Both the position numbers and the translations under genes were made by a program. Of a stretch of DNA of 64,000 nt, positions 37,202 through 49,935 are shown one piece after another. Below the pieces are notes generated by a model. The model did no database searches. It saw only the letters and a list, made by a program, of their open reading frames with translations, and was not told the origin of the DNA. Each line of letters starts with the position of its first letter. Positions within the stretch are counted from its first letter, which is position 1. Source of the DNA: Batrachochytrium dendrobatidis JAM81 (Eukaryota; Chytridiomycota; Chytridiomycetes; Rhizophydiales); the NCBI RefSeq assembly GCF_000203795.2, contig NW_006281101.1, positions 1,513,279 to 1,577,278 on the forward strand, written 5' to 3'.

Positions 37202-39932
37202 CTAAACCATTGAAATCAAAAGTTAGTTTCCAAATTTAAAAACGCCACGTCTGAAATCAAGCCACGTGTGACTATTAAAAAGCAAAAACCGTGTCTCGTA
37301 TCATGTGATACAATACCGACAATCGGCCGTAACGACAATCCAAAAACAATTGTTCAGTTAGTTGAATTGGTTACATGACCAAATAACACTCGAATGTTGT
37401 CCAACTCAAGCATCAGTGTCATGTGATTTTAAGATGGACATCATGTCGAGTGACTGCCGAGACATGAACACAAAGCAGCCCATCCAACTCTGACCAGTAG
37501 ACTGTACAAACAAGCAAAACACTGAGACATTGGCCAGATAGTCATACTCAATAAATCCACATCACCAAACCATTCTACCCTACAAATTTTGTCGACAGAC
37601 AATGATTACACTTTCTCGTCCCATGAACACAGCTAGTGTTTCAAGGGTCAGGTTACGAGGTCAGGCGGACATTTGGAAAAGATATTAGATGGACGGCTGT
37701 GAGACACAAGAATGGTCATATGGGAATGGGCTCAAGTAGTACAGCAGCAAAAACAGGGACTGACAGTTATTGGTTGCAAGTTATGGTCAGATGAGCATAA
37801 CCCCAAAATTGTTGCATTCAAACCAACTGTATATTGCAATCACCCTATAGTGGAGAAACACAAACTGCCGCTTTTGATCAAGTCACACATTCATGCATAC
37901 TGTTTCGATCAAGTCAAATGACTTTTCACTCATTCCAAATCTCCAAGCTCAAATGCAAAGGGTGATTTTCTAGCCCATCACATTCGGCTTGTTTGGTTGA
38001 CAGAAAATATCACCAAGAAATCAGCTGCCGCCGCAACAAATACCAACTTGATAGTAGATGTCCCATAAACAGTGTAATAGAGATGGACGGTGGATGAAAA
38101 TCATTTAGACAGCCCATATTAAAACTTGCAACTACTAAAGCAAGTATGTATACTTGCTGATAGCAATTCAAGCTTCCGAATTTGTTCAAGACAATACACT
38201 CAGATTGGCCAAGCTCAAAAAATGCTCACCTCCATGATATATTCTCTAGTCGTCGTCCATTTTCTAGATTATCCTTGCACTTTGTAAAGACTAGTGTTGA
38301 GAGGCGCCATTGTAAGTGTCGCCAAGTGTCAAGCACGCCAGTTTGGAGAATGGGTCGGTGTTATAGTGACACGACAAACGCATTGGGTGGGAACATCAGA
38401 TAAATAGGCACAATAGGTCAGTATATAGTCTTCAATATCGAATTCAGCGTTTAGTGTGGTAGAAATAGTTGGTCGCAACAGCGATGCATTTAGGTCTACG
38501 TGTACATATTTTGCCTACCATTCCAAATGGTCGAAATATCATCCATATCGATCGAAGTCAATTTGGCCAAGTTGCCAATGGACAGGGTCAAGACTGGTTC
38601 TGGAAGAGGTGCTGGCATTATAACAGAAACTTGAGTCAGGTAAAAGTAGGATGGAGCAACAGTAGACCTGTAGCCAGTAGGTTTTTAGAGATGGCGAGCC
38701 AAGAGTATAAGTAGTAAACTGCAGTGGACTATTTGGTGAAGGAAATCAAAAAAAGCGACCTGACAAATGGTCTGTATTCCCATGTGACTTATAATGAGCG
38801 AGTTGCTACTCCCTGAAGATTTGTTTTAGAAGCATTTTGTCACGCGCCTTTTTAACTTTCACGTGGCATTATATTGCTGCTGTTGAATCAAGGCAAAATC
38901 ACTCGCCCAAACTATAAAATGCACCTCGTTTAAAAACTAAGCCAGAGTCCATCTTATCTGCTATACTTTTCAATGATTCCTTGGTCTAAAAACATCACCC
39001 GTCTTTTGCTCTATCACATGGCAAACAGCCTCCACTACAACTACTACACGTCACGCGATTGATGTTGTGGTCAAGTGTTGTCACTAAAGCAGCAGTCATC
39101 TGCCATACTCGAGTTATTGCTTCATACATTCAAATGCATCCCATGACAATTCATCCCAACACCATTCAGATAAAATCCGTATATCAACTATTCATGGCAG
39201 AATTTGCTTTCAGTCATACCATTCGACAAAGCTGTCTGATCTATCTGTTTATGTCACAGTTTTCAACCCCGATCTCACGAGCTTCGCTTTCAAAACAGCC
39301 TTCCTTGTTGCCCAATCTTGTAACTTGATATCAAACTCCGCCATCACTATTCTTAGCATACCAAAAACATTATGCTACCCTGAATACGTTCATCTCGTAG
39401 CTACTAAAATCGCTCGACTCGCTCGCATAAACCCGATAACACCGCTCCCCAACTCAAAAAACTCCGTGTATCACTTTTAATTTAATCACCTAAACATCCA
39501 AGTAGTGCATTTTAGCAGTGAAAACAGTCAACAAAACAGATATCGTTTGGTGCCTTGTACATACTACCCACCAAGATACAAGAAACTTCTGCTGCTTATT
39601 CAAGCCTCACATTGAAACTTCATTTATCCCTCAGCCATTGTATCATTGGTGTACAGCTTAGTTTAAAATTTAGACCCTATTAAATAAAGCCGCACTATGT
39701 ATCATGAAATTTCCCCTGAATACTGTTTTGATGAAAAGCACATAGGCCTGTAATACTACAACTGCCTGCATTATATGGTTTGACAAACGTATATACCAAC
39801 GCTAATATATAGCACGCGTAAAGTCTGCAGACACTGAGCCACAAACTTGTACCTTTAGATTCTCTTGAAACATTAGACATCTACCATATCTTTAATAAGT
39901 AAAATTAGTGTTTGGAATTCATATCAAACTCA
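37202..39932. other. Longest gene-free stretch (2.7 kb)
   Basis: Only short ORFs are found on both strands, with no shared domain, splice series or TIR-element copy. The part nearest 37.2 kb may contain the first exon and promoter of the disordered-protein gene. Around 38.9-39.5 kb composition shifts toward short pyrimidine-rich tracts. No tRNA-like cloverleaf was noticed. A non-coding RNA gene cannot be excluded. Confidence 0.5.
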
Positions 39933-41890
39933 ATGTCTGCAGGTGGTACTGAAAGTCTGGAAGATATCACTGTTGCAAGTAAGAACCAGCATAACTCAGA
40001 CTCGACACCACACACTACTCAGCCCAACCCCAAATCGCGCAAGGACTTGTGGACCTTGATTAAAGAATCTAAAGACCATGATAAAAAGAATTCAGAAGGT
40101 AGTTGAACCGCCCATGAATACGCTGTAAAACATTTCAGTTCAAATATACTTTTAAATTGGCATATACTTGTACATAACGACCTTGCTGAATTAAAGTTTA
40201 AATATCCATCCGGTTTAAAAACAGGCAACGCTACATTAGAAACCACAATCTATGTGGTTGGATCAAAAGGCTCTGGAAAGTCTTCCATGATTCTCGGATT
40301 TCTCGACCGAGGTATGGCATCCATCGGATCTGAACCTATCCATTCATGCAGGTAGCTGATGCTGTTGATGCTTGGACTATAACTACTTAGATGAAACGCC
40401 AAGTCCAAGCGTTGCATTGGAATATACTTTTGGTAGACGTACACGTGGAGTTAATTCCACCAAGGATGTAGTACATATCTGGGAGTTAGGTATGCATTTC
40501 TGCCAAAATTTAGCCGCCATCACTATTTTAATACAAAGTATAACCGACACTCTTGCATTTGTATAGCTGGTGGTATATACTTGTCCGATCTACTAGAAAT
40601 CCCCATTACAGAAAGCAATATTCATGTGTCTACATTTCTGATTGTTTTGGATTTATCAAATGTGAGTGTCACCAAATAGCACTAGACTTGTGATACCAAG
40701 ACATTGAGTAAACCCGTGTAATCTATTTTAATTGCAGCCATCTACTATTCTAGATACACTTGAGCCACTTCTTGACAAGATCAAAACCAAGGTGAACAAG
40801 GTTCTTGATGGACTTGAGCAGCGAGGATCAAAGCGACCTAAAGTATTACGCAATGCTGCTACAAAGCGATATGGTGTAGATCATCCTGATATGTGGGTTG
40901 AATTGCATTATCTAAATGGTGATTTCACAAGCATATATTATCAAGTACTCATTTTTAAAATAGAGATTTGGTGACACTATCTCCAGTTCCAATTACAATT
41001 ATTGGATCTAAATACGATGAAATGCAAAGTATGGAATCGTAAGTCGTGGTGTTAGATTTATCCAATACATGGTTTATTGTACATGTGCAAGCATAACTTG
41101 CTGATTATTTGGATTTGAATTGCAGAGAGATGCGTAAAATGTTGTGCAAAATGTTGCGCTACATGGCACATATAAATGGCGCATCACTCATATTTGTCTC
41201 GCAAAAAGATGATACGCTGGCATCACGAGTAAGCTGCAATTTGTGGGTTTCCTTTTCATCTCTATAACTACTAACCAAACCTTTACAACCACATGAACAA
41301 ATAGTCACGACACATGATGTCATACCATGGATTTAAAAGTAATGCACCTAAATCAATGGTTATGGATCACAACAAGCCTATTCTTATTATGGCTGGACAA
41401 GATACGTTTTGTGGAATTGGTTTGCCGCCATCTGAAATATCTAAAAACACGATTGGCCAACGGACGTTTATACCGCTTGAGAAATGGAAGTCGGACTATA
41501 TCGTATATTTCCCAAAACCCAAAGGCAACTATACTTGAATAACTACATGTTTCAATATAAGCTGTAAACCCTAATTTATTTTTGATATCAGTGCAAGTTG
41601 TACAAGATCGGATTGATTTGTCTAAATTCCCTGAACATGCAATTGATGTCGTGCGCGTACAAAAAGAGCAAGTTCTTGAATCTATTGTCATCATCCATTA
41701 CTGTTTTTATTTAGTTGTGCTGATACATCATTGGGTGTGTTGCTACAGTGAAGAGCTTGAACGTCTTCGTCGCGCTAATGATCGCAAAATGAAAGACAAG
41801 GATACGCTGGGTGATATGGCCTCTCTCACACTAGCTGGCTCAGGCAAGGAGCAAAAGAAAAAGGGAAAGTCATATTCTCGTGCAAAGTAA
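39933..41890 (+). CDS. DYNC2LI1: Cytoplasmic dynein-2 light intermediate chain
   Basis: Subunit of the retrograde intraflagellar transport motor. About eight exons. Start at ATG 39933 ([13 protein letters not shown]); the open frame begins earlier but without an ATG. After a disordered leader, [14 protein letters not shown] provides a Ras-like P-loop. Then follow [17 protein letters not shown], the D2LIC signature that aligns with animal [47 protein letters not shown] and [15 protein letters not shown]. The last exon ends in a basic coiled segment ([16 protein letters not shown]) and a [11 protein letters not shown] tail. The many matching segments separate it from the dynein-1 light intermediate chain. 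It is convergent with the RUN-domain gene (307 bp between stops). Confidence 0.88.
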
Positions 41891-42197
41891 GTATCAGCAG
41901 TGGGATATAAACAATATGAGATTGCTAATTGACTCTTTAAACTTTGATTCAATGGTAAAGTGCGTCACTGATGAGTGTCGCTTAACAGTACCGATAGACT
42001 CGAGTACATTCAGCAATAAATTCTATTTACCGATATACTAGACATGGAGTTTCAAAACAAACGTTTGGCCATAAATTTAACATGAAAAGAAATGGAATAT
42101 TATTCTATTTATTGATTTGAAAAAATGGGTAGTGTGCGCTGAATGGGTAAAAATCAAATGGTTTGCATATTTGCTAATCAGGAAAAGTAGTCCATAC

Positions 42198-44044
42198 TCA
42201 AGCATTTTGGTCACCCCCACGACTTTGAGCATCTGCATCATTATTGCCTACATCGGCATAGCATTTATCAAGCTGCACCTTGGCAAGCCGAGCCACAAGT
42301 TTTGCTCGTTCAAGCTGTTCTCTTAATGTTCGCACCTCATCTTGACTTTGAAGAAGCAGCTGTTGAACATCAGTCGGTTCAAGTCTTAAAATGGTCAGCT
42401 GGTTTCCTAACCGTCCCATCTCCTTGCGCAATCGAGTCACTTCTTTATCTCTTGCCATTTTAACAGACACAAGTTCAACTTCTATTGCAAGACGTGCGCG
42501 ACGCTCAGAATTCAAAGCCTCCAGCGCCTCATCAAGTTTGTTGGTGAGTGCTTGCTGATCAGATGCAAGTTTTGATATAGAGTCTTTGGCTGCAACCAGC
42601 TCGGGTGATGCCGATCGATCAATAGGCTTACTCAAGTCCAGCATACCACGCGCTAGTAATCAATACAACAAAAATGAGCGATTTCAGAAAACAAAACAGG
42701 ATAAACTAAAAGTAAAATCTACATACCGGCTTCTACTCGAGATTGAACGCGACCAAATGTGGTCCAAGTGGCTGCCAGACCAGATTTGAGCACTTCCTCG
42801 CCACGGTCAAGAAGCAACTGTGACACAGATGGTTTGTATTTGAGCTTGTTTAGATTTTCGTCATCGCTAAGATGACGAGGTTAGTACCAGTTATGTCTTG
42901 AATGTGTAAATATTAATCCAGTAGTACTTTACCTTGTTTCCGATTCCTTCAGACAAAAGTTGAATTCCAGTTGCGAAAGTCCTTGGAGCATGCCTAGTAT
43001 CAATCAGTACAAATTCTCAAATCAGTCTGTGGGTTGCTACGACAGTAAAGCTATTCAATAGTGCTTACCACTTATAGGAGTGATGATATCTGGTGTGCGC
43101 ATAATTGCCCACGGCTCGTACCATTGGTTCAACTGAGGAAACTCTGACATGGAATGAATGTGATCGCCTAGAGTTTGCTGCATAAGTGCCTAAAAAAGAG
43201 TCAAATCATATCCAGCATTCAAACATTTAAAACCCATCATTATGAATGCTCAAAACATTACAGTAAAATTGTCCAGCATACCATTAGTAAATATTCTAGA
43301 TGCATGTTAAAATAGACATGTTAGTCGATAGACCGCTACAACAGTTTGAATCAGAGGAAAATATTTACTTTTTGTGCGAGTTTCCGAAGCAGATTCGGTT
43401 AGAGCTACGACAGTTGATAGCAAATTGGTGGTGGCCACTGTTGCAGGAAAGGCGGAACAATAAGTTGGACTATTTGGAGAAGTGTATGCTCTGCTAGCTA
43501 AACTGCTCAAGCTGCTAAAACTTCCAAAGCCGGTTGCAGTAAGCGGCGATGTGGACGGAGTGCCGTCTGGAGAAACAACCAGAGTGTTTGAAGATGCATA
43601 TTCTAAAGAGAATTGAATGAATGGCCATACATCTGCCGAAGTTATGGGTCGGTTTAACGTGCTTGAGCGTAACCATTGTCTACGGTCTGGAAGATCAGTT
43701 GCAAATCACATTCATGTTAGCTTAAAAATACAACTGAAAAGCTGGATATTTGACTAGTCAATTGCTCAAGGTTTAAAGCAGACAAGTCATGCACAAGTAT
43801 CAAACGTACTTTTGAAGCCATGAAGCAGCACACTCTCCAAGATATCGTTGAGCTCAGTCAAGTGCTGGTTGCTCTGATCCAGTGATTTGACTCGAGTAGC
43901 TTCATCGACAAGCTTGCTCAGAGCATCTTTAAAACGAGCATAGATTTTGAAGGCCTTTTGGATGCCATCCTTTGTAGTGGTTTCTGCTGAAGCATGAGCA
44001 GGAGCAGGAGCAGCAGCAACTTCTAGTTCTGTAGGTTGGGCCAT
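42198..44044 (-). CDS. RUN-domain protein with C-terminal coiled coil
   Basis: Several exons. The N-terminus (MAQPTELEVAAAPAPAHA) is Ala/Pro-rich. A RUN domain follows: helices with FKIYARFKDALSKLVDEA, then SVLLHGFKS and SADVWPFIQFSLEY, and after a Ser/Thr-rich insert the closing part YEPWAIMRTPDII and GLSQLEFNFCLKE. The final exon is a long coiled coil (for example LTNKLDEALEALNSERRARL) without a FYVE finger. RUN proteins link small GTPases of the Rab/Rap/Arl groups to membrane and cytoskeletal traffic. The layout resembles RUFY or RUNDC3-type adaptors, but I cannot name the orthologue. Confidence 0.72.
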
Positions 44045-44335
44045 TCTAAGTATATCAAATTGATGTTTGAGGAATTCAACGTTGGATTTCTAAGCAAAGA
44101 GTAAAACAACTGCTATGGAGTTGCAGTGACTGATGTGTAGCTCAAGATCTACTGAGCAGCAACAGAAACTGGTTCGAGTTTAAATAGTTTTGCTTGTGAC
44201 TTTGCACACACTTAATCTTCACCAAAAGGCGCTCAGGGCGATCTAGTCTTCGCTTGGCACTGAACAGTCTTGTTAGATATTCAGCATAGTTATTGTACTG
44301 ACAAGTAACACAACTCCAATCATACCACACACAAG

Positions 44336-44882
44336 CTACTACAGCCATATTCACATAAACCCTTTTTCTCCTGTAGTCGTTGCTCTGTTGTGGGTTAATC
44401 TCCAACTCTTCGCTATGCCTTTTCATCAGAGATTAACTGCCACTTGAGTAGACATTCACAATTGTTTCAAACACAATATTCATATTATACACAATCAAAC
44501 TATAAGCTTGAATCGGAATTATTTCTTTTAAACCTCCCTTTCTTCACTTTCGGCATAGCCATATACTTCACGATCACCAAGTTTGAAACTGAACTCATCC
44601 ATTGCAGTACATGTGTTGGGCTTGACTGTTCCCAACAAAGCTCTGTGCAACTTCATTCTTGTTGTATTCTAAAATATTAGATGCATTCGCGCTCTAGTTC
44701 AAGACAGTGATTGCAGCTGTCGTCTCATGCCAGTTACCAAAATAAACACCAGTAAACTAAACACTAAAAAATACACTCTTGTCTAGTAAATGTAGTGTGA
44801 ACCATTATTTTATGAGACTGGCTGCTCATGTACCTTGACACCTTTATTTAGTACTACATTTGACATGAATACCGTTGTAAAA
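44336..44882. mobile_element. TIR-element copy with both ends
   Basis: The left end ctacagccatattcacataa (44338) and the right end catgaataccgttgtaaaa (44864-44882) form a diverged inverted repeat. The inside aligns in order with the 28.0-28.6-kb copy: the phrases gccatata-ttcacgatca, tcatccattgca, attctaaaatatt, tgagactggctg and acacctttatttag all have counterparts. Roughly 545 bp, no ORF. It occupies the spacer between the RUN gene and ODAD3. Confidence 0.62.
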
Positions 44883-44996
44883 TATACTTGTTGAAATCTG
44901 ATCTCCACATTAAACAGCTTCGTGTTTCCATTCATCTCCAGCCACTTATTATGCACAAAAACCTTTCAATCAATACTCTATCATATTTCTTTGTAT

Positions 44997-47232
44997 TCAA
45001 CTGCTATCTTCTTCCTTGGTAGCCCGCTTCTTTTTAATCTTCTTGGGCTGCTTTGTCTTGAATCGTGCATTCAGCATCTGCGTTGTATGCCTTTTGATGG
45101 TCTCACGATCTGGCACCTCGCTATACTCGTCGTCATTCTCATCGTCGTCTAATTCATTGTTGTTTAAATAGTAGATGATGCATAAATTCGTTATACACCT
45201 GTACTGGTTTGGCACTAATATTTTGACTATCATTCATAATAGCTTACCATCGATTTCGGCATCCTCAAACTCGACAGGACGAAGTTTAACGCGTGTATTA
45301 AACTGAGGAAGATTCGCTTGGTTGACATGCAAAATATTGGTGGCTTCACCTAAAGGTTGTTGTGATTGTGCTGGAGGAGCTTGCTGTGTCTATTTGAAAC
45401 CACAGGCGTTGTTTTCATTGGTACTTGTTTAGTAATCGCAGTTTTAATAAAATCATGTACATGTAAAAATAGTTGGATACCTCGGGAAGCTCCTTGCCGT
45501 CAATACCCATGACTAGACTTTCAAGCTTTCGAATACATATTTGCAGAGTCTCGACCACGTTTTCATCCGTAATATTCTCAATCTTTTGAGGCATGTCAGG
45601 CTACATTTATTAGGAGTCGTCACATTATTAGTTTGAAAATCAACACCAAGTTTCAAATACTCGAAAATCACATCTACAACTTACAAAGTGGATCGACTCG
45701 AGCTTGTCAGCCAAATGCTGCACACCAGACTTGGCATTGGTTAAAATCTCGGCAGCTCGCTCGTATTTAATCTTGGCCTCTTCGGTACGGCCAAGACTAT
45801 CGCTCAAGTGCTTTTGAAACTCTTCAACCAATCGTGTGCTGTGTGAATGTTTAGATTCACCTGTATACTTGAGCTCTTCAAACTCGGCCATAATCTGTGC
45901 TTTTTTCTTTTTAAGCTCTGAAAGTTTTACTGCGTTTGCGTTTTGAAGTTGAGCCAAATGAAGATGTGTATCGCCTTGTGACTGGAATTTGGCAATCACT
46001 TCATTAATGTCTGATACACCTGTTGCTTCTTTGATTAGCCTCATTGTTTCTTCATACTCGGCTCTTTTCTTTTCGTCGGCTTCGTCATATAGTTCCTTGT
46101 CTTCCAAATTTCCGTTCACATCAGCATTTTGGTCATCCATTTTGGTGACTTTACGATCGAGTTTGTCGTTCACCTCCAGCTTATGCTTTACTTGCTCTTT
46201 GCGCATCTGTAAATCCTTTTCACGTTGCTTGCGCTCTTCATTGACTTGTTGTTCAAATCGAGCAAGCTCTGCTTTGGCAACTTCTTTTGCATGGTTGGCG
46301 TCGCGCGACATCATTTCCAACTCGCTGGCCTCTTGTTTTTTGAATTTTAAAGTCTTTTCAAAGTTGGCAAGCTGGTTATCAAACGACAAGCGTTCGTCCT
46401 GAAGACTTTTTACTATTTGCTCGTATGTTTTTCGGATGGATTGAGCTTCATTGTATTTAATCATGGCCTTGTCCAACCTGTTTTCCAACATTCGGATCTC
46501 CTATATAATAAACGCACATGTACATTGATGCTTCAAACTGGATACTAGATACTTTTAAGCATGGCGCTTACCTTGGCTTGAGGTGAATCTTTGGCATTCG
46601 ACTTGACCATCTCTGCCTCACGTTTGAGATCGGACAGTTGATCTACTAGCCCACGTAGCTTGTCTTCTTTGCTACGAGCCTCGGATTGAAGCTCGTCATA
46701 CTTTTTCTGAATTTCACATATCTTGTGGTCAAATTTTTCCAGCTCAGTCATAGAGAGTCTACTGCTATGAGTTTCAATCTCTGACTAAATATACAAATTT
46801 GATTGAAGTTGGATAGTTGGAAATAAAGCATGCATCAATATAGTTAATAACACTAATCTATATTATGGTGGTTTTAGATATACGCGACTTTGAGTCAATA
46901 GCAGGATTGCCGGTTGCCACTTTCATCGAATGCCCAATGTTATATGGATATGAAAGCAAGTTGTCATGCACGCACTACATCATAACATATACAGTTCTGG
47001 AACTCATTATTCACATAAAATCCAAAGCAAGCCGCACCTTTTTGATCCTAGAGATGGCCTCGCTGAGTTGTTTATTTTGACCACGCAAGTGGTTGACTTC
47101 TTCCTTGTTGCGTCGAATAGCCCACTGACTGGTTTCGTAGTAGGCTTTACGGTCGCCTTCCAAAAGCTCAAATCTGAGTTTTAGATCATGAAGTTCTTCG
47201 TCCACTACTGTAGCCTTGTCAAATTGACGCAT
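44997..47232 (-). CDS. ODAD3: Outer dynein arm docking protein ODAD3/CCDC151 (ODA10 type)
   Basis: Coiled-coil protein needed to place outer dynein arms on axonemal doublets. About seven exons. The first (ATG 47232, MRQFDKATVVDEELHDLK) contains LEGDRKAYYETSQWAIRRNK, matching the family's LEGDRKAFYE-SQW motif. A later exon carries the hallmark MLENRLDKAMIKYNEAQSI then RKTYEQIVKSLQDERLSFDN. Long heptad coiled coils follow (46.5-45.6 kb). The C-terminus has FNTRVKLRP, an acidic DDDENDDEY patch and a basic KKIKKKR tail, also as in CCDC151. It is head to head with DRC10, 331 bp between start codons. Confidence 0.88.
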
Positions 47233-47563
47233 TTTTGACTAGTTCCTTTAGAATGTGTTTTGCAAGTCTCAAGTTGGTGGAATGTTGTATCAAAGCTAGT
47301 AAAACGCGAAATAGCTCGACATGAATACATCCCATACAGAGCAATGAGTCCTGGTTGGACGTGGTGAACATGATTTGCTATATAAAACACTCCTACTCGG
47401 CTAGAATCGTTGTTTTACGTAGGGTGGATTCAGCTGAAATGGATACAGTCAGCATTGATATCATAGAATAGACACTCAAATAGTCAAGACAGATCGTGAT
47501 GGCTTGGTTGTATTTGTTTCGAGTTTCCTTGACATTTATAATTTCAAAGATATCAGAATAGAT
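47233..47563. promoter_or_regulatory. Divergent intergenic region, ODAD3 / DRC10
   Basis: 331 bp between two axonemal genes in opposite directions. It includes a TATA-like tatataaaac near 47379. I could not find a canonical X-box. Shared control is inferred from layout only. Confidence 0.5.
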
Positions 47564-49624
47564 ATGGCTGCAATGATACAAGACCACGGAAAACTCGGCG
47601 GTTCTCACATCCTTCCACCCATAAACCGAGGGTCCAACACAAACCTCATGCAGACACCACCAGGATTCGCAAATCCATTAAACAGTTCAATTCTCTCCAC
47701 TCCTATCAACTATTTAGACAGCAACAGCCCAGCTGGCATTGGTACTCCTGACAATTTTGGAAGCAGCAATATACCTGAAGAAAATTCTTCATATACAAGC
47801 AATCTAACCAACTTGGAGGCTCAGCGAATTATGGCTGTATTGCATGAGCTCCAACGCAAAGTGTTTTTAATTGGACTGCTGCCTGATGTGACCGACCGTC
47901 GCGTTTCGACCGTCTTTGGCAGCGAGACATTCAATATGATCAAGGTAGTTTATAAACATGCCTAGTTAAACTAGAGTATATATTTCAAATGAGTTTGATT
48001 GTGTTTTTGAAGTGACCTTTTTTAACCTTTAATGATCCATATGTATGCTTTAATTCAACGCATCAATATTCATAGGAGTATAGACAAGTAGAGCAAAAGT
48101 ATAAAACTATACTAGAGTCTAAAGAATCTCTAGACAAATCAGATACATACATGGTACGTAATCAGCATATATTTTCTTTCTTGATGTTGTTTAAATGACT
48201 TGATTGTTTCAATCCAGCTTGTATGATAATAATTCCAATGCAATGATTTAGATTGAGCTTAGAGAGGCTACCAAGATGGTGAGATCAGCAGCTCGATCAT
48301 TAACACGGCATTTTCTACAAAACACAAGCACATTAGCCAAACTACGGTATCTTAAATCTAGCAAAAGCCCAACCGTGGCACAGTTTGAGCACTTGCTGCA
48401 GGAAATCAAAATGCTTGTTTATGGACGTCTCAAAACAACAGTCGAGGAAGAAAAGGCCAAGCAGGATCAACTGGCAGTGATCATCGCCAAGGAAAAAAAG
48501 GTTGGTGTGTAGCTGACATAATACCAGATGTATTGTATATTGATCACATTATATCACTTGGTGGGTTAGACAAGCAATGAAGTTAGGTTTTTAAAAGAAG
48601 AGCTTGAAAAGGCAAAAAAAGAACGTATGGGCGAAATCAACAAACGCAACGAGGTGATTCGCAAGTTAAAAGGTAAACCGGATTAATATTTGACTATTAG
48701 TTATGATCAAGCGAGTGAAACTTCAAATATTTACTTTATTTCAACTGCACTTGTGGGTATACAGATGAACTGCGTGAAATCAAACATCAGGCAGAGGAGG
48801 CTACAAAAAAGCTAGAAATCAAATCTAAACAAAAAGAAGAAGCCGATATCAGCGCATTTACCGAAAAGGTAGACTAGTGAATGCATGCATGATTATTTGA
48901 ATGCGTAACTCACATGCATGATATACACAGGAAAATGCGCTGCGGCAGGAGATAGAAAGTGCCAATCGTCAACTAGAAGACGATACAGCTAGCAATCGTG
49001 AAGAAGAAGCACTGCTACGGAAAAAGAAATTCAAAATTGAATCCGAAGTTGAAAACTGGATTCACAAGTATGATCAAGACATGGAAGAAAAACAGGCCGA
49101 GATTGATGATATTACTGTAAGAAACGACTTTATTGGCTATCTTGAATGCTGTTTAACGATCCTAATCCAATGGGATCATTTTTGAAATACCTATAAAATA
49201 TCGTACCACTAGGTTATATTTATGGAAGAAAAGGCACATTTGGATGAACTTCAGGAACGATACACCGATCTTCAAAAAGAGTTTGAAAAGATCACAGAGG
49301 AAAAACGTATTGCCGAGGAAAAGAAAAAGGCAAGTTATAGTATGGAGGGGTTTCCACAACTTTGTTGCATTGCATATTCATATTATACGTGTATTTATCT
49401 AGGAGAAGGAGCAGGCATTTAAGAAAGCTACTGAAGCTGCAACTAAGATTCAGGCTGTATTTCGCGGACATTTGGTTCGCCGTGAGATTGCTCGCAAAAA
49501 GGTGCGTTGATATCAAGTTACACTTTTAAAATTCAGGATGCATATCAATGTTGCTCTAACCCATTGTATGAATTAGAATGAAAAGTCTGGAAAAAAGGAC
49601 AAGAACAAGTCCAAGAAAAAGTAA
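47564..49624 (+). CDS. DRC10: Nexin-dynein regulatory complex subunit DRC10 (IQCD)
   Basis: Axonemal protein of the nexin-dynein regulatory complex, which controls flagellar beat. At least eight exons; start at ATG 47564 (MAAMIQDHGKLGG). A Pro/Asn/Ser-rich leader precedes TNLEAQRIMAVLHELQRKV, the conserved N-terminal helix (compare IQCD's TTIEAKRIMSILDEA). Exons in the middle are coiled coil. LLRKKKFKIESEVENWIHKY followed by DQDMEEKQAEIDDI is the strongest family signature. Near the C-terminus ATKIQAVFRGHLVRREIA is an IQ motif, then a Lys-rich tail (GKKDKNKSKKK). IQCG (DRC9) was considered and is less similar. It is divergent from ODAD3. Confidence 0.88.
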
Positions 49625-49935
49625 GCCGCGAGCCATGTCTGAAATCGTCCGACGTTGACAATCAGATTTTACATTAAAACTCTTCAGAAAAGCAATAAAC
49701 AGTTTGTTGTCCGACACTTTTAACTTGCATTATTTGTAATGCAGACTTTGGGGTCCATTGAACATGAAACCAAATTCGACCCTGTGGTTTCAACCCCAAA
49801 ATATCTGAAACCGAACTGAATTGAATCAAAACTGAATTCAAATCCAATGTCCAAGACTTGAACTTTTATATTCATCGGAGCTTGAAATCCCAATAATATA
49901 TACTTGACATTGAGCCCGTCGTTTGATGATAATAA

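Noticed and set aside
38182..39328. Several 70-90-residue ORFs in the gene-poor region
   Set aside because: They have random-like composition, no splice partners and no recognisable motif.
47233..47563. X-box (RFX site) in the ODAD3/DRC10 promoter
   Set aside because: No sequence with two proper half-sites was found. The nearest, around gttggacgtggtgaac, departs from the consensus at several positions.
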